A model generated the notes under the pieces. The model was not told the DNA's origin and did no database searches. It saw nothing but the letters and a program-made list of their open reading frames with translations. A DNA stretch of 64,000 bases from Moniliella sp. 'wahieum' (taxonomy: Eukaryota; Basidiomycota; Moniliellomycetes; Moniliellales; Moniliellaceae), in contig RSEE01000101.1 in assembly GCA_003971905.1 (NCBI GenBank), forward strand, positions 62,001-126,000, in the 5' to 3' direction. Of the stretch, positions 14,054-25,790 are shown piece by piece. The position numbers and the translations under genes were made by a program. The first letter of the stretch is position 1; each line of letters starts with the position of its first letter.

Positions 14054-17000
14054 TCAAGTCCCGAGCAACGCGCAGCCGGCTCTTACTTTCGGCTGTCGCA
14101 GCCCGCGCAGCACGGGGCCGCGGAGTGCGGCGCGCGGAGGTGGGGGGGAAGGATCATTCTGGGGCTCTGACTCCTCGGCGGCTGCCGGTTTGTGGATGCA
14201 GTCTGCGTCGGGCCCGTCCATCCCCTCGTCCGCGAGACCTTGATCCCTCTGCAGGGGGGTGGTCGGCCTCAGCAACGGAGAGCTGCTCGAGTCAGAACCG
14301 TCAGAGGGAGTTGAGCTATCGCGTCCTACCTCGTGGGCCTGACCTTGTCCCCTCCCCCTCCCCCTCCCCCTCCTCTCCTCTTCCTCTTCCCCTTCCCCTT
14401 CCCCTTCCCCTTCTCTTCCTGTTTCTTTTCGTCCACGTCCCCTTCCGCGTCCTCGGCTGGAGAGATCGGCGTCTGAAGCCGGTTCAGGGCCGACCAATGG
14501 GAGGGGACCTTCACCATCTCCGTCGCCACCTTCTCCCGTAGACGCGGACCCTGCTTCCTGCGCTTTCGAGCCGCACGGAACCCGCACAACTTGCTGGAGG
14601 CGTCCCGAGCTGAACGTCGTCGTCTCCGTGCTGGTGGAAGGCAGGGGTTTGAAGCCAGCATACTTATTTAGCAGATTCTGTTGTACGGGTTGCGAGCGCG
14701 CGCCACAACCTGCTGGATAATGGGCTGGACGTATTGATCGACCTTATCGGCCCCCAGCTTAAGAATGAGCAGCAACGACGAACTTGCTCAAGATCGGGAA
14801 CCCCCCAGGCAAATGGCTCGTCGCTCAGGTCGACTTGGGATGCAGGTAGGCTCTTTCACCTCCGGTTGAGGCCAGTCGCCCGTTAAGCTGAGGTGCACTC
14901 GATTCACTAACGTTCGCTTGATACGTTTCAAGCGCTTGCGAAGTATCGCCTTCTCGCTTTCGCTCGCGCGGGGGGGCAAGACGGCCTCATCGACGTCCGG
15001 CCCACCACCCTGTTGCACCTTGAGCCACCATTGGCGGAAGCGCTCCAGCCCATCGTCTTGAGGAACACACTGAGGATTTCCATCGCAAACACGATGCCCA
15101 CGCCGTCGAGACCCGTGTGTAATCGGAACCCAACAAGTAGGCGAGTTCGATCAGGCGGTTGCGGTCCAGCCCTACCCCACGCTCCAAGTCCGCCAGCGTA
15201 AAGACCTGAACCGTTTTGGTGTCGTTAACATGTTTTTGAATACGCGTTTGCCCCCAAAGAGAAACACATCCGAGTCGTCTGTGATGATCCCATCACACAG
15301 ACCAAGCTCAACGAGAGCCGCACACTGCGCTTCGGCCTCCATGGGACCAGTAATGTATGGTATGCCAAACTGACGCAACATGTACTGCACATCGAGCCAT
15401 CTCGGTCGTAATGTCCTCTTCACTGCGGCGAGAAGCCACGTGCTGGGCACGGAGTTTAGCTACCTCCTCGGCCGCCTCCGCCGCCATCTCTTCCAAAGTG
15501 GCGGCTGGCTTGGATGGCGCTTTGGCACCCCGTACAGTCGACGAGGGCTGAACACTCCCATTGCGCAGCACACTCGTCAAGCCCCGCGTCTCCGTCTCGA
15601 TAATCTCATCCAGACCCTCATCCTCTTCTTCGGCCCGTTTCATCTCCTCAAAAGAAGGCAGGGGGAAGCCGTCCGCACCAATTACCACCTCATCCTCTTC
15701 CTCCGAATCGGAGTCGGATGAAAGAAAAGAGGTGAACCCTTTGGAGGGAGGGGGAGGGGGAGCGCCGTACTAGACTGGGCCTACCTACTCCTCCTTCAGA
15801 CTCCTGCTCATCCCGATTCTTCCCGTTTGGAGAGGGTGAACGATGTGTAGTGTCAGGTTCACGGGACTTTTCCCCTCGTTGTCCTGTAAAAACGAAAGGT
15901 TAGTGGAACAAACTTAGGCGTGACTCGAAGAAACGAACCTGGTTCAAAACATCACGTTGCGCAACTTTTCCAAACTGTTCCGCTCCCTCCTCTCCTCCTC
16001 TCCGCTCTCCCCTTTCTTCTCCGCCACCTCTTCGACTCTTCGAACTCCTCCTCCTCCTCCTCACTCTCATCCCGCCTCACAGTGGGCATGGGGACACAGA
16101 GGAAAGATCCTGAGGAGGCAAATGTTGGGACAGGGGAGGTCGTCGTCCTGGATTCAACAGGCTTAAGGGGTACAGTACCTTCACTTGAAGGCTGCGTTTG
16201 GAAACCAGATGGAGCTTCGCCACCCCCACGGGGAGGTACAGCCGCCGAGGGCAAAGCGCCGGCAACTCTTGAGAAGAACGACGAGTGAATCTGAGCCGGA
16301 CGGGGGAAGCTCGAGAGACGTGGAGTGAGAGGGTTCTTGCAGGCGAGGCGAAGACTCCGGTACATGCGGATGGGAGAAGGCGATGACGCACGCCCAATAG
16401 AGGTATATCCATCTGTTTCTTAACGGCAGGGGGGCTAGTCCCGCTATCGTTCGGGTCGTGGAACTCCGCTTGCGCTTTTGTGCTGACTTGCCTTCTGAGC
16501 CGAATGCAGCAGTGTACATGTCCACCGAAAAGTCCATATCCGCCACGTTCAAATCCGTATTGATCACTTGGCTTGATCCATGGTCGTCAGATGGAGGAGA
16601 ACCCGCTGTAGGAGGAATCAAGACTTGTTGGTTGTGGTAGCGCCCCACTTGGGTGTCAGATTCGGATGGCAGAGTGTCTCAGTCGAAGATCGGGTTTGGC
16701 GTGGGTGGCGAACAGAAGATGCTAGGGCCATGCGGGAGGGAATCTCAGGCTCTGGTTGGCGGAAAAGAGGCATACGTTGCGCAGGAGGTTTTCCAGTCAA
16801 CTGATCGGCTTTTAGAGTGGCGGCAGCTTGTTCATCCTCGTCCTCAATCACATCCTCGATGCTAGGCATGCCCGCCTCGAGACGAGCCTGCTTGGCATGC
16901 ACACGGGCCGTTCCTCAATAATACCCACAGCCCGTTCTTTTTGCTTGAGCATGACAGCCTCAGGGTCCTCAGCTGGAAAGTATGAGGGAGGGGAACTGAC

Positions 17001-18312
17001 GAGGACGATGCATGCACTTCTTCAAATTCTTCCTCGTCGCTCTCCATTGCGTGTGACCGCGACTTGGAGATGGCATGGGAGAATTCGTCATCCGAGGCAA
17101 GTGCATCGACTGCAGAGATGCGCTTTGGAGCATCTACATCGATCGCGCTTTTTTTGCTGTCGCCGTTGGACTGGCGCTGCCGACCAAGGACAAGCCACCC
17201 TCTGCCTCGTTGCGGACCAGTACGTACTCTTTGGAACGGGACCCAACAACCCTTCCGTGGCTGGGTGGTGTACTGGTCCTTCGAATCAACATCGACCTTA
17301 ATATGAGCTCGCCCAATCTCATCCGTCACCTCCAGCACACGCTGGGTCCACTCATTGCGTGTCTTGAGACCGAGGACTTGCTGACGACTAAAGTCGCTCG
17401 CGGTCGGGCTGCAGTAATCATGGACTGCAACCGTTTGAAAGATGTACCACGGCTCTGGGCGCGCATATCACCCACAAGCTCATATTGTAGCGATACGGGG
17501 AGCGACAAAGACAGGCGAATCGAGAGAAAGGTCGGAAGGGCGAAGGCTGGACATGAGGTCCCGCAATTCATCCTCGGTCGCGTAACGAAAGTCGGCCTTG
17601 GCACGAATGGGCGGGCCCTCCTTGGCCAGGTCTGGACGCTTCCCCCCCCGTCCCTTCGAGAGGTGGGACGGAGGCCAATGTAGCCAAAGACGTTTCCATG
17701 GGAGGGAGGGCATATGGATCCTTTTGATAATCTCTTGGAAGCGCCACAACAGCCTTGCCCTTGACTTGGCAGGAGGGGACGGCTTGGCGCTCGCACTGAA
17801 GCCGAGGTGGCCCCCTGATCCGGATGAGCAGTTAAATCATCTTGGTATACCACGTCCGCTCCCAAGCCGGGAGATGCGTGCCGGTCGGAGGTAAGGCGAA
17901 TGCTGTTCTGCCTCACGGGGTGGACGGTTCTGTTCGGCAGCACTGAGGGCCTGGCGCACGGCAGCCTCGCGGAGCTGGGCATGCAGCAGCCGCTCGGCCG
18001 TGCGAGCATGGCTCTCCTTGGCGCCTTCGCGGCGGTGGCGGCGGGCGGCGAGGGTACGGCGTTTCAATACTGGTGCCCTCCATCGAAGACAAACACAGGC
18101 TTGATGCCGAGATGGAGGAGGCGGAGGATGCGCCAGAGGAAGCCAAGGACATGAGCATTGTGGAGCGCACGGCCGGACTTGTCCCGCATGGCCATGCGGA
18201 AGTGGTAGAGCCAGATGGAGCTGTCGATGGCCAGCCGCTCGCCAGCCAGGGACTCGGTCCGGATGGGGCGCCCGACGGGCTCGACCAGAGTCCAGAGCCC
18301 GGTAACACCCAT
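14054..18312 (-). CDS. RAD2: Rad2/XPG structure-specific endonuclease (nucleotide excision repair)
   Basis: Flap-type nuclease that makes the 3' incision in nucleotide excision repair in the nucleus. The ATG at 18312 starts the canonical MGVTGLW; the N domain has AIDSSIWLYHF and KPVFVFDGG with the catalytic Asp residues. A long acidic spacer specific to Rad2/XPG follows, including RYATEDELRDLM (about 17560), YELVGDMRAQSRGTSFKRLQ (about 17460) and RVLEVTDEIGRAHIK (about 17330). The I domain lies at 15400-15080: FGIPYITGPMEAEAQCAAL, DGIITDDSDVFLFGG and ELAYLLGSDYT. The helix after it reads KLGADKVDQYVQPI (about 14740). The C-terminus is Gly/Glu/Arg-rich from (GGGGAA)n DNA. A G deleted at about 18080 separates FDGG from LKRRTLAARR; further slips near 17600, 16900, 16400, 15700, 15230, 15060, 14810 and 14680. 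The exact end is uncertain; another frame stays open to 13944. Confidence 0.9.
14346..14412 (-). repeat. Guanine-tract low-complexity DNA inside RAD2
   Basis: The + strand reads (CCCCCT)n then (CCCCTT)n, so the RAD2 coding strand carries two clusters of four or more G4-5 tracts with 1-2 nt loops. It encodes alternating Gly-Glu or Gly-Arg residues near the Rad2 C-terminus. The pattern meets the textbook G-quadruplex motif on the coding strand. Confidence 0.75.
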
Positions 18313-18552
18313 CGTCAGCGAAGAGCGTCGGCGGGAGCCCGAGCGGACCAGTGGAGGGATGGTGGCGGAGGCTGGGGTGTTTTAACTCGCGTCAGCACGG
18401 GGCGGAACGCGGGGAGCGGAATACGGACGCGCTTCAAACTTTTTCTTGTGTTTTGCGGCCGAGACAAAAAAAATAGAGGGGCTCAAGCTGCTTTGTCCTC
18501 GCTGCTGCTGACCCACCACCACCCTCTTTCCTTCCACACCCTTTGCATCATC
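18313..18552. promoter_or_regulatory. Divergent promoter of RAD2 and DBP2
   Basis: 240 bp separate the RAD2 ATG (minus strand) and the DBP2 ATG (plus strand), so both promoters must share or overlap this interval. It contains an A7 tract (about 18466-18472) and a C/T-rich stretch close to the DBP2 start. No specific factor site is claimed. Confidence 0.6.
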
Positions 18553-20209
<1,657 letters not shown>

Positions 20210-20642
20210 CCAGCCTTGGTGGCTCGCCCTTGTCCCACGCCCTCGTCTACTCCCCATGTACGGCCATTTTTGTGTGCCCGCTCGCTCATTGTATCCATGC
20301 TCTTCGCTGCCGCCCTGCATCTTCTTCTACCCAGGCCACCTCTCAGAAGGGATAATTCTCATGCTATGGGCACCCCCACCAACTCCAGTGCGATAGATGC
20401 GTTGTTGAACATTGCACGATCTAGATAGCTGAAGGAGCATGGCACAAATGACTCGAGTCCAGGGACCGATGCTCGCTCAGGTGGGATCCGCGAGACCCTT
20501 TACAGCAGCACACCATCTGGAGCGTATAATATACACGTTGCTGTTACAAGAGATAGCCCAGCTCTGAAAATGAAAGACGAGCTCGTTCTTGTTTGGAACG
20601 GGGGAGTCAAAGCCAACATGCGTTGACTTGAGCTAGGTAGGT

Positions 20643-20960
20643 TTACGCGTTGTCCTCATCTTTGTTGACCTCTTCGCAAGCATCGATCCATAACCTACCA
20701 AAGAGAGGTGAGCCATGATGTCACAAACAGGGGGAAGGGGATACGCACGAGTAGAGGTCAATGGGCTCAGTCAAGTTGTCTGCGGGATGACTCCAGTACT
20801 GGCCACAGACTTTGCACTTGAGGTGGCCAATGTCGGAGGATCGATCAAACTTGACCGTCACCGACTTGGGGTGGTTGCAGAACAGACAGGTAAATACCGT
20901 ATCCAGCGGCTCGCGCTTCTTGGGGCCCTGAGGCTTGCGGGAGGATTTGCGTTTGCCCAT
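20643..20960 (-). CDS. ELF1: Transcription elongation factor Elf1 (ELOF1), two exons
   Basis: Small zinc-binding factor that travels with RNA polymerase II and helps passage through nucleosomes and transcription-coupled repair. The ATG at 20960 gives MGKRKSSRKPQGPKKREPLD, the basic N-tail. The four-Cys zinc ribbon follows: FTCLFCNHPKS and HLKCKVCGQYW. Exon 1 (20960-20749) ends in DLYS; a 54-bp intron (20748-20695, donor GTGCGT, acceptor TAG) is removed. Exon 2 (20694-20643) encodes LWIDACEEVNKDEDNA and the stop. The spliced product is 87 residues, a normal family length. This is one of the few genes in the window with no frameshift. It is convergent with DBP2. Confidence 0.96.
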
Positions 20961-21224
20961 GGGGTCGGGGCGGGAGCAGGCGGTGGTGGTCAAGAAAAGA
21001 CACCGCCGACTGCGGCTGAGGGCGACCAGCTGGGACGCCGTTGGCGGAACAAAGGGCGGAATAATGCAGCAGACTCTGCGGCCAGGCATCACGTGATGCG
21101 AGGCGATCTCTTTTCTGGTGAGGCCGGTGAGGGTGAGGGCGTGCCAGCCGTTGCCCATGCCGAGGAGAGGAGAGATACAGACAGTGACAGTCGCATCTAT
21201 GCTGAGCCATCCGTACTGAAACGG

Positions 21225-21420
21225 GGTTGCTTGCTTCTCAGGTGGAGATTTTTCCTGCCCATCGGATACGAGACTCACACGGAGGAATGAACGAGTTACA
21301 TTACAGATTTAAAGTTCAAGGAGAACACTGTCGTGAACGTAGGCTGAGGGTCGCGAGTAGTGCTTTTTTGCTGTTCGTCGGGCAGGGCCAGGCAGCGTCT
21401 GCAAAGGAGGTTGCACATTG
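21225..21420. repeat. Dispersed repeat, copy 1 (related to 29205-29350)
   Basis: A 190-bp stretch aligns by eye with 29205-29350: shared blocks include CTGCCCATCGGA, CACGGAGGA, TGAACG and AAGTTCAAGG/AAGTCCAAGG, then a related GGTCGYGAGTRGTGCTTT block. Many differences are C in the other copy and T here. It lies just upstream of ELF1 at the edge of the repeat island. Confidence 0.7.
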
Positions 21421-22255
21421 AGGGCCAGACGATAAAGTGGGGAGCTCAGATGAGGGAGGCGGGAGTAAGAGAGCTTATCGAAAAGGTAGTTCTCCTAGAG
21501 TGCAGTTTCTCCCTAGTAAAAGAAGGGTGAGGGGAAGGAATGGTGGGCCAGTCAGCACAGTATCGTCTGGCACAGGCCCTGACAGACGGAGTTCCGTTGT
21601 TCTCGGATCGATAGTTCGGAGTCAATTATGTTTCTTCCCTCAGCAGCCCAGGCTCCCCTCGCCACAGAAGATAGTCTGGTTAGCCTGGTCAGCCTGGCGT
21701 TCCAAGTTCTTTTTTCGAGGGACCATGGCTTGCATCACTGAATATCCCAACCCCCACCACCGACGAATTGCCATCACTTCTCTCGAGGACTGCGAGCGAC
21801 GGGAACAGGCCCATCAATACACAAAGATCGAGGGTTTCTGATATATGTGCCACAGCTCTCTTCCTCATCCTCACAGGGAGCAGAGGTATTCCCGCTATAC
21901 ATACTCCCCGCCCCCAGCTCATAGGCTCCGCTAACACCCAGAGGTCCTCGCCCGACGATGACGCAAACCAATCATCTTTCTGATTCGTTAAGCCCCCAAC
22001 TGGGTTTAGGGGCGCCTCTCCGCATTTTCCCTTTCCCACACACCCCAAACCGCAATAAGGACTCCGGGCTTGTACTTGTGGGTCGTTGTCTGAGTATTAC
22101 CTTGTCGAAGCACTGATTGAGCCCCTTCAACCTGGTATAGGTATCAGAAATGATAGATCGTTACCGCAACGGATTTTGATTATACTCGCCTAGTATGGCG
22201 GCTTCACCACGTTAGAGCTTCAGAATAAGGCCAACGGCAACAACAATGCAACTTA

Positions 22256-22696
22256 TTAGATTGTTGAGTGCAAGAAGGCAGTGGAAAAGGGGGTATAGTG
22301 GAAGAGGGGATGGTAAAGTAGTTCGCTATAAAGATGGTATCCAATACCGTCCGAACCCATTTCGGGAAAATAGGACCAGTAGTACGTAAATTCAGTGAAA
22401 TCATATGGATGGGGGACAGTATATTCATTCGGGTAACAGACTGTGATCGTACCTTCCTGAGGCGGAATGCACCAAGCACTTACGCTCACTATACGTGCCT
22501 GCTGTCCTTGATACCTCTGTAAGAGATTCTCAGGAGGGAGCTTCCGACGGTTCTTCGGATCATCAGTTGCGCGGTCGTGAGGGACCAACGGCCGGATCCT
22601 TAGCAAACGCCTGGCAAAGGCGGCAACATTGGTTCGATACTGACGACCTCCCATCCATATGCGATGATGGAAAGGCGCGGTATTGTAGTAGTGCAT
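22256..22696 (-). CDS. Hypothetical ORF in repeat island (146 codons)
   Basis: Open frame from an ATG at 22696, beginning MHYYNTAPFHHRIWMGG. It is rich in aromatic residues (TVPHPYDFTEFTYYWSYFP) and has no domain I recognise. It abuts a dispersed repeat (22696-22790), so it may be a relic of a mobile-element protein rather than a host gene. Composition is unlike the GC-rich host genes. Codon evidence is too thin to decide whether it is expressed. Confidence 0.3.
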   Translation of the reverse strand: MHYYNTAPFHHRIWMGGRQYRTNVAAFARRLLRIRPLVPHDRATDDPKNRRKLPPENLLQRYQGQQARIVSVSAWCIPPQEGTITVCYPNEYTVPHPYDFTEFTYYWSYFPEMGSDGIGYHLYSELLYHPLFHYTPFSTAFLHSTI

Positions 22697-22790
22697 CTCT
22701 AGATCGCGTCCATTTCATTGACAGAGCTTAAGGCTGGGACAGGGGGAACGCTACGTCTAAAACCTAACCGTTCATCTTGCGTGGGTTAAC
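22696..22790 (-). repeat. Inverted dispersed repeat, copy A (partner 27690-27790)
   Basis: Read on the minus strand, this segment contains TTAGCGTT/TAGCGTT followed by CCCTGT, then CCTTAAGCTC and CTGTCAATG, in the same order and spacing as the plus strand at 27690-27790. The short exact core (TAAGCTCTGTCAATGA) is 16 bp and is embedded in about 80 bp of diverged similarity. Confidence 0.65.
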
Positions 22791-22808
22791 TTGGAAGCGC
22801 CACCAAGG

Positions 22809-25790
22809 TTAAGGAACCAGGGGGATCGCCAGGATATCAGGACCCTCCGGTTCTCGCCATCCGGTCCCGTACCCTAGGAAGCGCGTGTGGACACGGATGA
22901 ACGTGGTTGACATCCGAGCGAGGAACCATTTCCATTGAGACTTAGTAGCCAAATCCTCCAATGCGCAAACAACTTGCCCGCTGTCTTGGTGCCGTAGTAT
23001 CCTCGCGTCGTCAAAACCAGGGGGAAAAACGGCTATTGAGTGCGTCCCTGTGGTACTTGGCGTTCTTGTCGCATTCTGCTTGTTCAAGCAGCCGAAGCAG
23101 CTCCTTCTCCCGGCGTTCCAAGGGAGTTGCGGTGCTCTCATGCACCACCCTCCGGTACGCGCTCTGCGCCTCCAGCAACCCCGTGTCGCGCAACGTGTGG
23201 TCTATTATATCTCCTTTCCTGATCCTCCGAGTGCTCCGGGCCCCATCACGCGGTAGTCGGTGCGCTGTGTCCTCTTTCTCGTCCCATCATCTTCCTCCAC
23301 CAAAGGTACGTTGCGGACGTGATGGGTGTCGGGGATGGAGCGTATGAGCTGGAGAATGGGCTCCCCACTGCCTCATGCAACGCACCAAACTTGGCCGGGT
23401 GCGGGTGCAAGACATGATGTGCTCCAGCGAGGACATGACGCCGCACTTGCACATGCTGCGCATGATGCGGCACAGCGTGCGGAGCTGGAGACCAACCTGG
23501 ACCTGCTGATCAGAGAGCTTGAGGAACGGGACGGATGGAATGGCGGAGAGCCAGTTGTGGCTCGGGTTGCTGTGCTCAACCACATGGCGACCCTTGACGG
23601 CGTCCAGCTGCTAGAGCAGCTCCTGTCGACTTTGCTCCCACATCTCCCGGCAGCGCTGGCGTTGCTTCGTAAATGCGTTGGCCGTAGCCGTTTGCGGTCC
23701 AGCTGGGTCAACATAAGTGGTAATAAGATGGTCGTTGACCTCGTTGACCGCGGCACGGGCGTGGAGCGCAATATACGAGTAAAGCGGGCTGCCACATCCT
23801 CCCATCCGGAGAGGCAATCATGAGCATGTCGAAGTGGTCGTCCTTGGCACCTTGGGGATCCTCGTCGCCCCGGATCCGTCTGAACTCCGTACAGATGAAG
23901 GCATCAATCTCGGCCAGCACGTCGTCTAGCTCTCCTTCCATCTGCATGGTGCGGAGCAGGTGGCGCAGCTTGGTCTGAGTACTGAGCCGCCATACTAGTA
24001 AGAGGCGTCCCCAGTGGCGGGTGATGCCATCAAACTTAGGCATGTTCTCTCTCAGGCTGGCCAGTTGGACCCGGAGCCTCGATCGACGACAGTTTACCCG
24101 TCCCACACAAGTGCCTAGAACATGCAGACCATGCTCCCGAATCTGGTCTCGGTCCCACTCGACGCACTTGCGCAGCTGAGGCCTGACGCATCGTCTTCCA
24201 AATCCCCGCGGCTAGGCCGGTGATGCCTGGCCCTGGACCGAAAATCGTAATATCGTCCAGGTACGCCATCACCACAGGTGCCCCGGCGGCAGGTCATCTT
24301 GCAACTTCTCCAGCGTGGGCCGCACTGCGATGGAGAAGAAAAAGGGGGCGAAGGGGGTGCCCTGCCACACGCCCTCTGCCTACAGGACGCTGGACTCATT
24401 TCCCCCGACGCAACCCAAAGCTGGATAGGGGAACCATAGATCCATCGCGGCCACAAGGTGAGGAGATGGAGGGCGTAAGTATGGAGCGCCTTGGCGAGTG
24501 TGCGACGGCGCACAGTGTTGAAGGCGTTGGTAAAGTCGAGCATGCGACGTGGCTGAAGTCGCCCAGTTCCGCATCGTTCTCCCCACCTGGCGCTGTCATG
24601 CGCTCGACCATCCGTACGATAGGCTCCACCCCGTTTTGCGATGCTACTCTCCCAACCAGTGGATGAGGAGAAGCCAGCTGTTGGGGGCGATTGCTCGAGC
24701 GATTCCTGTGGCGCACAGAGGGTAGATCAGCTCCCCACAGGCGATGGGGCGGATACCTCCCGTTGCCTTCTCCAGGGGGGTAAGGCGGGAGGCCAACAAG
24801 AGCTCGCGTCCTGAGGGCAGTGCCGTGGTAAATACTCTTGGTGAGGGCGGTGAGAAAGGCGACGAAGCGATCGCATTCAAGGGACGTTTTTAGGAGGGAC
24901 TGGGTCCACCCGGATAGACCTGCCCCAACGTCGGTTCTGAACGTGGCGATCAAAGCAGCAAAGTCGATTTCGTCCAAGTCCACCCACAATGCGGTTACTG
25001 TCCGTCGTGTCGGTGAGGGTGGTGCCCGGTGGTACCACGCGGCCTGTGTGGGCAGGACGAGTGCGGGTGGTGGTGTTGCCAAAGGCTGTGCCCGGACGAG
25101 GTTGAAGGGGTTCGCCTCTCCACAAACGGGGTGGAGCTTTTCCAGGCTTGCCTGGGTCTCGCGGGGTGAGGGTGTAGTTTCGCACTTGGGCTGATTGGTG
25201 GGTCCGAGCGGGGTAAGGGACAAGGAGAGGCCTCTGCGTATGGGCGGAAGGCGCTGTAAGTGTGGCAAGGCTGGGTAGCACGGGCTTGGGCAGAAGTAGC
25301 GTGTCTGAAGCCTTCGGTCGCAGGAAGAAGAGTGGCAGCGGAGACAATTAGTAAACAATGACAGAACTGTGGATCTGGCACTTGGGAGGCACACGCCAAT
25401 TAGGTCGTCTGAGGGACGGAGAGCTGACGACGGGAACAAGGAAGACGAGGGAAGAGGAAGTGGACGTGCAAGTAAGAGGAGGAGTTTGCCTTTACAGGTT
25501 GATCATATTGGTGAGGAGAGTAGGGGAGACACCAATGTACCGCGGGTATATTAAAACCACGAACCATTATTGCTAACAGAACGGGACTTATGGGAAAACA
25601 ACGCAATAGAGAAGACGGGGCCAGGGGCAAACAGGGCCACGGTTTGCCGTATGGGCAACCTAGAATTGAAGGTAATGCAAACGGCACGGGCGACTATCGC
25701 CGCAACTGAAATACTGACAATTGCGTGCATGCAGGGCCACCAATTCACTCAGTGGGCAAGAGACGATGATCGTTGCGCGTATAAGTAGAA
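22809..25790 (-). mobile_element. Decayed non-LTR-like retroelement with reverse transcriptase
   Basis: Read on the minus strand from about 25790 to 22809. A 5' part (25790-25200) is shared with a second copy at 29.4-30.2 kb. Then comes an N-terminal Pro-rich region, followed by GLSGWTQSLLKTSLECDRFVAF (about 24920), TPLEKATGGIRPIACGE (about 24770), RT motif MLDFTNAFNTVRRRTL (about 24540), the catalytic motif MAYLDDITIFGPG (24263-24252 is YLDD), a connecting domain, and a Cys/His motif CxC-x7-H-x3-C (23451-23407) like the C-terminal knuckles of many LINE-type proteins. A further 200 residues of similar character run to 22809. Six or more frame breaks. The YLDD box and GGIRPIA motif place it among non-LTR RTs; clade unresolved. 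No endonuclease domain recognised. Confidence 0.75.
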
